From Gerris lacustris (lineage: Eukaryota; Arthropoda; Insecta; Hemiptera; Gerridae): a stretch of DNA of 64,000 nucleotides. Location: NCBI GenBank assembly GCA_951217055.1, contig OX578280.1, forward strand, positions 37,957,628 to 38,021,627, written 5' to 3'. The notes under the pieces are model-generated. The model saw only the letters and a list, made by a program, of their open reading frames with translations. It was not told where the DNA came from and ran no database searches. Positions 1 to 11,400 of this stretch are shown here, one piece after another (position 1 is the stretch's first letter; every line of letters starts with the position of its first letter). Made by a program: the position numbers and the translations under genes.

Positions 1-1265
1 CCGCAAGATCTAGATCCGCCACTGGATATGCTATATCATTCTGTAAATGTAGATATGCTACATGCTATATGATTTTGTAAGTGTAGATAGATATGCTATA
101 TGATTATGATTCTGTAGGTTTAGATATGCTTCAGTGACAATACCTCAGTGCAAGGCTGTTTCAATGGTCTTGTTGTTTTGTTGATCTAAGACAAGTCTTT
201 ATTTAACGTTAATAAATAAACTGTTGACTACATGTAAGAACAATTTAGCGTAGGAGTAATCTAAATACTTCATCTCAATGCATTCAATTTATCTACTTAC
301 CCTGCTGGCATACATTCATTTTCTATTCTATCTAGATATAGAATATAATATAGCTTATATAATAAGCAGTTCGTGAAGAATTCACAATTCACTAAGTATA
401 TACACGAGTTATAAGCATTGAGTGATGAGGTGTAACCTTGTCAAGGTTCTCTAAACAAAGACACTCCTTTATTATTTCTTCGGATAATCAACAAATGACG
501 GAATGCAGGAAGCAATTGCGCATCCTACTCTAATATCCTGTGAATTTAACAAGATTCAAATATATTTTGTTAATACTTGCTGGTGTAGATTTTCAATAGA
601 CCGACTCCCGTTCATCCGTTTCCTTACTATCCAAAGTGATTTTTTTTTAGAGTAGTAAGTAAAGAAAATACTGTAATATTAGAAATATCAGAATGACTAG
701 GACTGGAAGGGAGTGTGATAGTTGCTTAGAAAACATTTAAGCATCGAAGTTTTGACTTTCCCTATTCGTAGAATTAGAATTCAAAGATTATAGTAACAGA
801 AACACACCCAACACTTAGTCATTTTAGATGGGATGGAATTTAATTTCTAAGTCACAAAACATTTGTTATATAACTGAAAAATTAATCGAAATACAAAGAA
901 TTAATAAGAGGAAAAAATCGATTATTTTCTTGGCTTTAGATTCGTGTTCTGCATGGTTTGAAGATGTTTAAGCGCCCAATATATATATATTTTTACAACC
1001 TTTTTTATGAAAAAAATTGGGTCAAAAACCCCCCAAAACTTTCCGAACTTTAGAGGCATTTTTCGGGGAAAATGTACGTATAGGAGAAAATTGGACTGGA
1101 AAACATAAAATTTGGGCAACATTTTCTTGGTGCCCGAAAATTTGTTAAATTTTGCAGAACTGTGATATAATTGGCGTCCCAGCTATTTTGTAGCCCTCTC
1201 GGTCCACAACATCCAGATTAGTTCAGAAAATCTTGTTTTTAGTGATCTGAATGATACGTTTGTGC
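1..1265. other. AT-rich non-coding stretch
   Basis: No convincing gene. Only short, low-complexity open frames occur and none has recognisable domain content or splice context. The first 120 bases contain a loose repetition of a 'gatatgctatatgatt' motif. Confidence 0.5.
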
Positions 1266-1435
1266 TGTTTCACTTAGCTCTTTAAACCATAGCTAGGGCT
1301 TAAACTCGAATCGGGTTGTGGTTTCATTGCGTAAGAAATAGAGTCGCTATTGATAGCAACTAATTTCTTAACCAATGAAACCACAACCCATTTCGAGTTT
1401 AAGAGCTAGTATAGTTTAAAGAGCTAAGTGAAACA
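1266..1435. repeat. Fold-back inverted repeat, about 75-bp arms
   Basis: The sequence from ctgtttcacttagctcttta is repeated in reverse complement ending in taaagagctaagtgaaac, with a short palindromic centre (gtcgctat/atagcaac). The two arms pair over nearly their whole length with a few mismatches and small gaps. It looks like a small fold-back MITE; no target duplication was confirmed. Confidence 0.7.
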
Positions 1436-1474
1436 AGGGTTGAGGATAATAAGTTTTTTGTGTCTTATTTACTG

Positions 1475-1925
1475 TTTTTTCTTCCAAGCTTACCGAAACG
1501 AAAGCCATGTGATCGTTTTGCAGAGCGAAAATATTCGATGTCACCGATTTCAAAAATTCCAAGACAGAAATCCGGTTCAGACATCAGGAAATGTCTGCTT
1601 GACTGTATGTCTGTGTGTCATCGGTCTGTCGCTTAATTTGTGCGAATCGACAGATCTTACAAACTACTCGTCCGTTTTTTATGAAATTTGGATTGTAAGT
1701 CAAAAGTCAGCCCATTGTTGGTTCCGGGAAGTTTCAACCTTCTGTGCCCATTTGTTTTTTCTACCACATGCACACAAACGTACATTTTTATACCCCTATA
1801 TATCTTCAAAAGTTTATGAAATTTAGAGGGTTTGTCAAACGTATCCCGCAGATAGTCCTAGGTTAATTTCAACCGTCTGCGCTCTTTAAAGTTTGCTAAT
1901 GTGATACTTTATAAATCAAGTTAAA
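1475..1925 (-). repeat. Dispersed repeat family A, reverse-oriented copy
   Basis: This stretch is the reverse complement of the unit seen at 13990-14605. Shared landmarks in order are the 'aagcttaccga' end, 'gatttcaaaaattccaagacagaaatcc', a 'gtctgtctg' run, 'cccattgttgg' and 'accgtctgcgctctttaa' (marks, not complete motifs). A 132-codon open frame falls inside it but follows no conserved protein pattern. The family resembles non-autonomous insect repeats whose consensus carries 'cagacagaca' runs. Class unknown. Confidence 0.65.
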
Positions 1926-4301
1926 AAAAATGAAATATTTAAAAAAAAAATAACGGGGGGAAATTAAATAAATTTGATAATAATAGGTTGCAAAAGCATA
2001 AAATCATTAAAGTATACGAAAAAGGAATGAGAAAGCTATGTACCACACAAAATGGGAGACTTTTTTCTTATTTTGTCTTCCGTATCTTAAGGTTTTCTCT
2101 TATTACAGTTACCCTATAAGAATTACCTTTGATGCTAGAATTGAATTATTCTAAAGAGTATTATTTAAGTATCGGAATTATATTAAAAATTAATAATATA
2201 TTATTGGATACACTTTTACATGTTTCTAGTTTAAACATAGGTACGAGTATATTATTAATTATAAATGAAACAAAGCCTTAACATTTCAAGATTAATTAAT
2301 ATGTATAATTATTGGTCAGCTATATTAAAAAATAAAACGTTTAATTACTACCTGTTTTAGGTTTTTGATTGAGACAAACAAGATGATATATTCGCTTCCT
2401 TGATTGCTAAAGTTTTACAAGAGCACTATATAATTATATATTTATCTATAATAATAATACGTGTCGATTGCGGTTGCTCCAGGGCAAAATCCGATCGAAC
2501 ACTAATTAAGTATTTTAATTTTTTTATTGCCTCGGCTTCAACTAAAAACCTTCTACTTATTTCCATATTTACAAGGTTGCAATATTTTTTTAAACAACAC
2601 TGTTAACCATAATGATGGATTAAGTATAGGCGATATTTGCACAAATTCTTTAAAGTAGAGTTGTTGAAGCATTAAATTTAAAGCTATAACAATAAACTTA
2701 TATTGAATTTTTAAATTATTAACTTAAAACATTTATAATTAATTAACACTCCTTATAATCAATTAAAATACCTTGGTTTTGAAATATGGATTTTTAGAAT
2801 TCTACCCTTTATTTGGGTTGTATCTTTATTATCATTGATTATAATCTATAAAGATTGTGCTCTTAACGTACTCTTTGAAATGTATTTTAGAAATACACAC
2901 TGATTCTATTTTCCCTTTATATTCAGCTTTGAAAGTCACAAGTGGTCCTCGAAAAACGAAAGGTCAATTTGGTCGTGTTAGGCTTTTATGTTTATGCAGA
3001 GCGTGAGATTCTAATACTCATCCAAGTCTAATTTTAGTCTATACTTCATTTTTATCTTTAGTTCAAATCATTTTTCTCAAAGTCATTGTCTTCTACGTCC
3101 ACGTTGTTTTTAACATTATCAATTCAACGGAGTTAAACGATTGTTATTATCATTTAAGTGCGATATATCTGAAAGTAAATATGATTAGAAAACAATGGAT
3201 GAACGGAGAGAAGAATAAACATCTAATACTTGTTAATGTCAACGATTGAATAACTGACAATGAAAAATTTTAAGTAATATAAGGAACTGTATTCCTCGGT
3301 TAAACTGACTTTCGATCAGAGATTGATGAATAATAATTGCTGCAGAGGTCATTATTGGATGAATTTTAATGAGTGTAGTTGATGTATGAAGAATATATTT
3401 ATTGATGTCTAGGAGTCGCTAAACATCTTTTCGAGGGAGAACTCGGATTCTACGCCCGAATATCTGAAAAGCCGGTCTTTTAAAATGAATACATGACCAG
3501 ACAGACCTAGGGCAATTATAAGAAAATTACAGTAGCATATTGATCATTGCAAGGCTAAAAGAAATTGTTTTATTAGTTTTTAAAATCTTGTTGGGGATCA
3601 GTGTTCCAAACTTAAGCCTATATTACCTCAAACCAAAGTCCAAAAGAGAGAAAATAATATAGCATCGAAGAATAAGTAAAGTAGCTGATCCCTCTATTCT
3701 GTGATGTCAATAAAAGAATTGAACATAAACATAAAGAACATAAAGAAGGCAAATAATATTGAATGCCATCAGAAAAATCATAATATGTATATTATTCCAG
3801 TTAAATTGTCGTGAAAATGGGGGTTACCTTGCATCAAATAAGATAGTTTTGATTTTTTGGTATGTTGTATATACCGGATGGCAAACGATAAATCTAAGTT
3901 TTCGACCTCGGCAGACCTCTGGATCATTGTGAAATACTTGAAAAAACCTCTAAATTTTCGAAGTTTTTCGTAACTTTTTACTCCCATTTTTTTACTTCTA
4001 CTTTTTACTTCTATTGTTTTACTTCTACGCAGTAGAAGTAAGACAGATCCTGGGGAATGCTAAATATATATGTAAAATATATAAAATATATGTGGTTGGT
4101 GGTTGTACATACATTGGGCAGTGGACATCTTCATAAAGTTGTGTGGCCTCAGAGTGCCTCTTTAGGGATGATAGCCACCAAGTATATAAATATACAATAT
4201 TTGAAAGCTCACTATACTGATCAAACGTTTTCGTTGTTTCGATAGCTATCCATCAATACTGCCAAGAAGAAGAAAGCTCTGGACTGTTCGTCGATTTAGA
4301 G
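1926..4301. other. AT-rich stretch without recognised genes
   Basis: Very AT-rich DNA with only short open frames and no domain, splice-supported exon or structural RNA that I can recognise. Confidence 0.45.
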
Positions 4302-4560
4302 CAGGGGTCTCCAATATTTTTGGTTAAAGGCCGGATCTTCCATATCTTTAACGTTGCGTAGGCCATTTTTTAGTTTTTTTTGGGGGGGGGGAGGAAAAAA
4401 GAAAAATGTAACCTTTTTGAATTTTTCATGTCAGTTTCACTGCTATATCTACAAGTGTGCCAAATTTCTAGCTATGCTGGAAGTCTCTATAATTTTCATG
4501 ATGAGTGAGTCAGTAACAAAAATGTCGAACTTTGAAACTCTCCCCTGTTGGAAAGGGTGA
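4302..4560. mobile_element. hAT-like element end (fragment)
   Basis: CAGGGGTCTCCAATATTTTT followed by a 'ggccgga' motif resembles the terminal inverted repeat of Charlie-type hAT transposons. A matching opposite end was not found, so the element is a fragment or its partner has diverged. A run of ten G follows at about 4382. Confidence 0.35.
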
Positions 4561-4796
4561 ATATTGAGGGCTCAATTTTGTACAGTTTTCTTAGGTAAAA
4601 ATTCACTGTATTTTAAGGCGCCACGGCAAAAAACAAAAAAATAATTATACCCTGCCTCCTGATTTTCGGAAAAATTTTGGGTTGGTAATGTCAAAATCGG
4701 TAACGTATAACTTTTGAAATAATTGAAAATTTTTAAGATAGATTTTTTTGTAGATCCCGCAGAGGTCCATAGCCAGTAACGAGAACTTTTTTTTTA

Positions 4797-6110
4797 CGTG
4801 CACCCCCGCTTAGGGGTGACATCGGGAGATTTTGTTTTCACCGATCAGAAAACCAGAGATATTTGGAACATTGAAAAGCCCTTGGGAAGAGTACAAAAGT
4901 GATGCAAAAACATTTTAAAAAGTTTCACGTTTCAGGCCCTTTAAAGCGAAAAAAACTTTTTACCACTTTTTTTCAAACGTTTTTCTACTTTGTCCATCGA
5001 CTTCTCCCCTCGAAGGTATTTAGTACCTTCGAGGGGGGAAGTCGAGGACCTCGGCGAAAAACACGAGAATCGTGTTTTTCCGCAATTTTGATTTTGACCT
5101 TCTGTACCGTTCGCAATTTTAAACGGACGGGGTTCAAAAGGGTACCGGACTTTAGGTCAAATTGTCCTCTTTAAGAATCCGGTTTGTTTTTATATTTCCG
5201 ATTCCTCCTCCTGGAGCTACGTCTATGTGAAGGACGTCCTACATGGGTAGCCGCAACCAGAAGGGGACGTTGTATCGATTTGACAGAGGTATCGTTGGAA
5301 AGGCCTTTTAAAAAGTACCAAATGTGTGCAAAAATATTTTCGAAAAAATGTACTTGGTTGGTAATTTAGTACCCTTTTGTACTTATAGAGTGCCGGGTAG
5401 GGATTAAGTTACCCCACTGTGGGGCTAATAGCGTCGAGGGATTTATCAGCTCGAAAATTTCCTTCGGTCAAAAGTTGCGCCAAATTACACTTGAACACAC
5501 TGTACCCTTTTCGTCCCTGTACTCTGGACCTTTGCGGGTTCGGGTACAGAGGTACTTTAGTCCCACGGTAGTTGTAGGGCGCACTGTAAAAATAAAAATA
5601 AAAAAATGCAGCTTTTTATTCAAAAGTGTGTGGGTTTTATTGCCTTTGTACCTGTTTTATTGAAATTTATTTTTTATTTCTACTTATTTTTGTACTTATT
5701 GTAACGATTTGGAAAAATCGGTCGAAAAACGCTACTTTTTAGTCTTTGTACCGTACCGTTTTTGCTTTTCATAGGGCTGAAACTCATATGGTACTTACTA
5801 TACTTATTATACTTAGTAGTAAAGTGTGCGCGAAAGGAGAACCTTAAATTTATTACTGTACCCTGTCCATGAGGGGTTCTTAGTTGTGTACCTCTGTTTT
5901 AGAAATGGTAAAATTAGTTGCTGACCGGCCGTGTTTGGTATCGTTGGAAAGCCCTTTAAGAGTAATCTAAAGTTGTATAACAACTTTTTCACGTTTCAGG
6001 TATTTTTTGATGAAATAACTTATAAATACAAAAACCACAAAAAAAACATAAAAAACAAAAACAATGAAAAAAAGGGGATGTAGAAGGTCTCTCGGGGCTC
6101 CCCGAGAGAC
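4797..6110. repeat. Hairpin-rich repeat block of higher GC
   Basis: The block is more GC-rich than its surroundings and full of short inverted repeats. The clearest are 4997-5045 (22-bp stem TCGACTTC..GAAGTCGA with one wobble, 5-base loop), 5055-5082 (CGAAAAACACGA / TCGTGTTTTTCCG) and 6087-6110 (perfect 11-bp stem GTCTCTCGGGG with a CT loop). A 'ttggaaagccctttaagagta' type motif occurs in variant form at about 4871, 5289 and 5939 and again in the 18.2- and 26.7-kb elements. Open frames here have no recognisable product. Confidence 0.55.
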
Positions 6111-6744
6111 ATTTTATGTCCGGTGTCCCTGGAAACAGTGAAAAAATTAATAAATTGCAAAATAATTTTACATTGGCTAAACCTTCTACTTACTTCCTTA
6201 CTGGCACACTATTTTGAACCTAAGCTCAAAACCCGATTTGTTATTTTAACGAGCGAGGTCTACTGTTCATAGCACTACTAGTTTAGAAATTGTAAGCTAG
6301 ATTCGTTAGCAAAGAATTTTATTAGTAACTTTTTATGGGTTAAGGGGGTTAAAAAGTTTTAACTTGTGACTTGAGTATAGAGCCAAGTCCAGAGTTTTAG
6401 TTACCTCGAATAATTTTATCGACAAATCACCTCGTCTCTACATTTGTAGTCAAATAACATTTTTTGACTTGATCAATTTTTATTAGAGATTTCGTATGCG
6501 TCTATTAAGGCGTTAATGCTAAGAAATTCTGAATTTATTATTAATATGCTAATATTGTGAGAGGATGAAAAACCAGATACATTACTTATTTCATTTCTTA
6601 TTGCTCCTACATAAGTTGTAGGTTATTGACTTTACACATTACCTTACATTATGACACTTTAATATTGTGCGTTTTTTTTAAACATATTTACATTATCTGT
6701 CTATTTATGTATGCATCATGTTACTGAATCCAATAATTTCCTCA

Positions 6745-6775
<31 letters not shown>

Positions 6776-7075
6776 AAAGAATCATTCTTAAAGAATTTGT
6801 TGCACCCACGTAGCTTTCTTGATTGACTCACATCTTGCCGCAGTAGAGGCGTAGTTTTACATTTACGACTGCTTTACACTTTAGTTCTTGCTTATTAACT
6901 TCATAATTGTCTACTTGTGCATTAGTTATAAGCTTATGATGTTGTTAAAGTTGCTTTAAACCAAACTAAAGGATCGATTCGTGACTCAATTTTAGTTTCA
7001 AGAGTAATATTAAATTAAAATTAAATTATTTTATTTAAAAATTAAATTAAATTTATTTTAGAACTGCAGTATAAA
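6111..7075. other. AT-rich non-coding stretch with poly-T tract
   Basis: No gene seen. A run of 26 T lies at 6746-6771, possibly the reverse-oriented tail of a retroposed sequence, but no body of a SINE or LINE was recognised beside it. Confidence 0.45.
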
Positions 7076-7450
7076 TTAGCCTATGAGCTATGAGCGAAGA
7101 ACTAAATTTTACTTTAAATTAGGGCCTAGGTTTGGTGTAAAGAAGAAGTGCATTTTACTTTAGATTAAGATAAGCTGAATAACTTTACTGCTTGGTGTGA
7201 AGAACTGCATTGCGCTTAAGCCTTTGAATGAGAATGAAGAACTAAATTTTACTTTACATTATGACCTATGTTTAGAGTGAAGAAGAACTGCATTATACTT
7301 TAGATTAAGATGAGAAGAATAACTTAACTGCTTGGTGTGAACAAGAACTGTATTTTACTTATGCCTATAAATAAGCGAAGAACTCAATTTTAATTTAGAT
7401 TAGGACCAAGCTTTGTTGTGAAAAAAAATGCATTTTACTTTAGATTACGA
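7076..7450. repeat. Degenerate tandem repeat, period about 140 bp
   Basis: The phrase 'gaagaactaaattttactt' starts at 7096 and 7236 and recurs in variant form at 7377, giving periods of 140 and 141 bases. A second phrase 'tgcattttactttagatta' follows each. About 2.5 units are present with substitutions and small indels. Confidence 0.7.
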
Positions 7451-9020
7451 TAAATTTATTTACTAATGAACTTATAAATATGGATCGTACATACCTTTCT
7501 TAAAAAATACTTTTTAAAAGTTCTCTTTAAGCCTTTATCCTTTTAATTTTTTTAATTAAGGTAATATCCAAGTTTAACAAATTAAATTATTGTTTCAAAA
7601 CACTCATATTTAATAAATACTTATTTTTTAATCATATGTCAAATCCACGTTTAACAAAAAGTGTTTATGACCCTGGGAATCTGTTGCACATTTTCTATCT
7701 TAAGTATTGTTCCAGTTCAAACTGTTATATATTTAAAAGATCTAGTAGACAATTATACTTGTTAGGCATAAATAGTGTTTTTGTAGCCACTCCCTCGTGC
7801 TAAGGAGATACGCCTTGTTGAACTTAAACTAGTATCATATTATACCCTTTGTTCTAACTGCGTGCACTAGACGTGTTTCTTATTGCACTTTAGTATTAAA
7901 TTCTGTCTTTATTAAATTAATTAGAAAGTTAATTTATATTTACTACAACTCTTGATTCCTATTTTTTAATTTGTGGAGTTGATATTAAACTTTTAATCAT
8001 AAATATTTTTCAGGGAGAGAAATTCAGATTTAAAAAAAATATTTGTGGTGTCGCGGGACACCCGGTAGGATCGAAGTTCCTTACATTTTTCATTAAATAT
8101 AAATTATAAAATCACACTGCTAAGTACGTATACATTGCTAACTACTTAAACATGGCGGAGTTAGAAAAGAGACAAAATTAAAAGTAACGAACTGTTTGTA
8201 CCTAGCAGAGTTAAGGCAATATTAAAAGAAAATTATTATTTGTATAATTAAAGCAAGCGTCTTACTAAAAATATATATTGAATATAAGAAAAAAGTTGAT
8301 CATGATGAGTTTATAGTGAAAGAGTATGTTTGTTAAAGGAGTTTGGATTGAAATAGGACTGTTTTCTACCTACCCGGCCTATTAATTTAAAATATTATAA
8401 AATATATCTCTTCCCTACTCTTCAGCTTCTGCTTGTATCAGGGTGAAATTTTACACGATTATATTTTATTTATTTACAAAACAAAGTGGCATTTTTGACA
8501 TATATAACAAAAATAATCAAAACAAATCAAGTAACAGGCTTCCTTAATAAAACTTTTTCCCGTCTTTAGAAACTTACGTTTACGCGAGCGTTGCGCTTGA
8601 ACGCTTGGGCGGATAACGTTTTCCGACGAACTCAGCCTGGGCATTGTTAAATTGAACATGTGTACCAAATTTCATCTAACTCGGTGATCTTTTACTCAAG
8701 TTATCGTCATCTGTAGATTTCGTGACGGATTTTGCGTGACGGTGATTTTGTGACGGTGATTTTGTGACGGTTATTTCGTGACGGTGATTTTGGTCGTTTT
8801 TTTCGTATTCAATCCCGGGCTCCAGAACGGGCCTTAAGGAACTTCGTTCCAAAATATTACTTTGTAATAATAGTTTATAAAAAATGGGCTTGGTGATGAA
8901 CCTGACTTACATTTCAATTACCACAAGAATAATAATTAAATTAAATAAGGAAATTCATCAATTAACCAATCAGCCAACATAATAAATAATAATATCAGCC
9001 AACATAATAAATAAATTTGT
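7451..9020. other. Intergenic stretch, no recognised gene
   Basis: AT-rich sequence with a short minisatellite at 8720-8794 and no coding exon I can support. Confidence 0.4.
8720..8794. repeat. Minisatellite, 14-bp unit
   Basis: Five tandem variants of gtgacggtgatttt lie head to tail with small changes (a 'tt' variant and a 'c' insertion). There are no unique spacers, so this is a simple minisatellite. Confidence 0.75.
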
Positions 9021-9175
9021 AGTCACGGTACTTAAATTAATTAATTTATCCTTTCTTCTAGAAAATCTTTTTATATAAATGTCAACGTGTGGCTGTGTTT
9101 GTTTGTAGGTCCTTTACAGCGTCTTCATTTTTGAGATTTGGCACACATATTTGTCATCTCCCTGGTATAAAAATA
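9021..9175 (+). repeat. Dispersed repeat C, copy 1
   Basis: About 155 bases from 'agtcacggtacttaaatta' to 'catctccctggtataaaa' are repeated in the same orientation at 15479-15634 with few differences. It is likely a non-autonomous transposon fragment, with no terminal structure visible. Confidence 0.7.
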
Positions 9176-9364
9176 TAGTAATAATATATATAGATATAAC
9201 CTACAGCAGCTTGAAGCTTGAGGACGTACTCGAGAATGAAAAGAAGAATCGGACGTCTCGGAACTTTTCCTAGATTTTTTATTATGTAAATTATGATTTT
9301 TTATGTCCGTTATTGTGAGGTATTTAAAAATGTAAACAAAACACTTTCATATATAAATATCAAA

Positions 9365-9615
9365 AGTTGACATCTTCAAAATGGCTTCAGATATTTAGGT
9401 TAAATATAGAGGACTTTTTTATCTTATAACTTATAGAAAGGGGTCATTGGTGCGAATTTCAACTCAATCGGCTAAATAGTTCTGAAATGTATTTAGCGAA
9501 AAAGTTTCAAAGTTCAAAAGTCGATATTTTCAAAATGGCGGCAGATATCTCAACGAAATTCGGTGGAAATGTTTGTCTTATAAAGGAGGTATGATTAGTT
9601 CTAATTTCAGAGCAA
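9365..9615. repeat. Imperfect two-unit duplication
   Basis: The phrase 'tcaaaatggc(t/g)(t/g)cagatat' followed by 'tcttataa' occurs twice, at about 9375 and 9528, embedded in similar flanks. This indicates an old tandem duplication with a period near 155 bases. Confidence 0.5.
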
Positions 9616-10870
9616 TCGAAAAAATGTTTGATTTTGTATGAATTTTGAATTTGTTGTCTATAAACAAATTTTGATAGCGACGTATAAGAAACGGTAGTAG
9701 AAAAATTAATAAATAAATAGAAACCCTAAAAATGTTACTTTTACTTACTATAATGTATCTAATTAGCTCCAAATAATATTAGTTTTATCCAAGCATTTGT
9801 TCAATTAAAAGCGTTAATGTGCATTGCTGTTTTGACCGTTTACCTACTCATATAAAATACTTCTTTATTACTAAGAAATATAGTTATACTTATAAAAAAA
9901 TTATTTTATCTCTATTCTTTCTGTAAGTAACATTTTAATACAATGTGAATAAAATTAGTTTTATTTGATAAAAATCTGTTTAAGCAATTATTTTAAATGA
10001 TCAAATATTTTCTTTATTACTACAATATTCAATGTGCCATGTTCAAATAAGCAGGTTCTTAAAGCATAAAAGCAATAATTGTCGTAGTTAAAGTAGAATA
10101 TATATAGTAGTAATCCGAATAAAAGATTTTCCTATTTATTCCCTTATATAGAGTAACTCGATAAAATACATTAAGGAAATCTAACAAGGTAGAGGGAATT
10201 TTCTGTTAAAATAATTTTCTAATATAATATATTTTGTTATTATTCAAATATGTTATCCAAAATTAATGTATCCTTGATTCAGAAATCTTGTTTTAAAAAA
10301 AGATATATTTTTATCGCCTTTCACCGTAAAAATATAGCCAATTGTCCTTGGTTCATTGATTGTTACTAATAGATTCACTATTGTTCTACACATAGCTTTC
10401 TAGAATCGGAACTGTTACCTAGATTGTCCTTATTTGTATGCTGTCAATGTTGAAAGACGGCCCGTTTTCAATATGATCCAGTAGTTGGTTACTTTACATA
10501 CATTTATTAGTCATGTACATACATTCAGTTTTCCTGCCTTTTTGAGTCCCCGATAGGTTAACACTTGTATTATCGCTTCTTAAAAGCGAATAAGGTATCT
10601 TCTATTCAAGTATTGTCAGCCGCTCCTATTTTCTCGGCTACATCACCAACGTGGTATTCTAATTGTATGTGTGACCTTAAACGCATTTCCTTTTCGAAAA
10701 ATGTTGGAATAGGATGTGATACCTTAAACAATCCTTGACTTTTTTATAATTTGAAACACACAGATGGGCCTTTATTATATTTCAACCGTCTAGTCTGCAG
10801 TCGTTAAATTTGATCTAAATTGATACTTTTATTCATGTAGAAAAAAAATAAGATTTTTGACTGATTCAAA
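9616..10870. other. AT-rich stretch, no recognised gene
   Basis: No exon, RNA gene or transposon end was recognised. Confidence 0.4.
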
Positions 10871-11400
10871 ATAGTCTGCCAATTAGTGTGGCACAACTGC
10901 GCAGATTTCTTCCGTCCTATCGCGTTCTTAAAGATTTTTTAATGACCTATTATTGTCAAAATTGTTTGGTTTTTTACATGAATAAAAGTATCAATTTATC
11001 AATATTTATAGTGCGCGTGCGCAGATGGATGAAAGGACTATCTGCGGGCTATTATTGGCCACTACTCGACAAACGATCCAAAACTCTTAAAAATCAGATG
11101 AGGACTTTTGAAGATATAGGTGTATAAATGTATGCTTGGTGCTTGTAGATAAGAAACATAGACGTAGAACGGTTTGAATGATATGGGACAAACAATGGGC
11201 TAATTATCACCTAACACATTTTTTTTTTTTTTTTTTTTTAATTGGGCCTGTACTTTTTAATATATTTTGGTCCACAAAACTGTTCAACAATAAATGTCTG
11301 AAACGAATTTCGGTCCAGGGATTTTTTTATTCGGAAGCAACAAAGATTCATTCTTCGGGACGATCACAATGCTTCTGTTACCTTGGGTAAGCTCGGAAAA
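10871..11400 (+). repeat. Dispersed repeat family A, copy
   Basis: Homologous to 13990-14605 in the same orientation: 'tctgccaattagtgtggcac', 'ttttttacatgaataaaagt', 'atctgcgggctatt', 'caatgggctaattatcacct' and the end 'ttgggtaagctcgga'. A run of about 20 T interrupts it near 11220. The open frames on both strands are incidental. Confidence 0.65.

Noticed and set aside
1428..1826. 132-codon open frame
   Set aside because: It lies entirely within a family A repeat. The other copies of the repeat do not conserve the frame.
4899..5663. Several 60-90-codon frames in the hairpin block
   Set aside because: The frames cross strong palindromes and change with the repeat units. No homology or exon signals.
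8720..8794. CRISPR-like short repeats
   Set aside because: Contiguous 14-bp units without unique spacers, in eukaryotic DNA.
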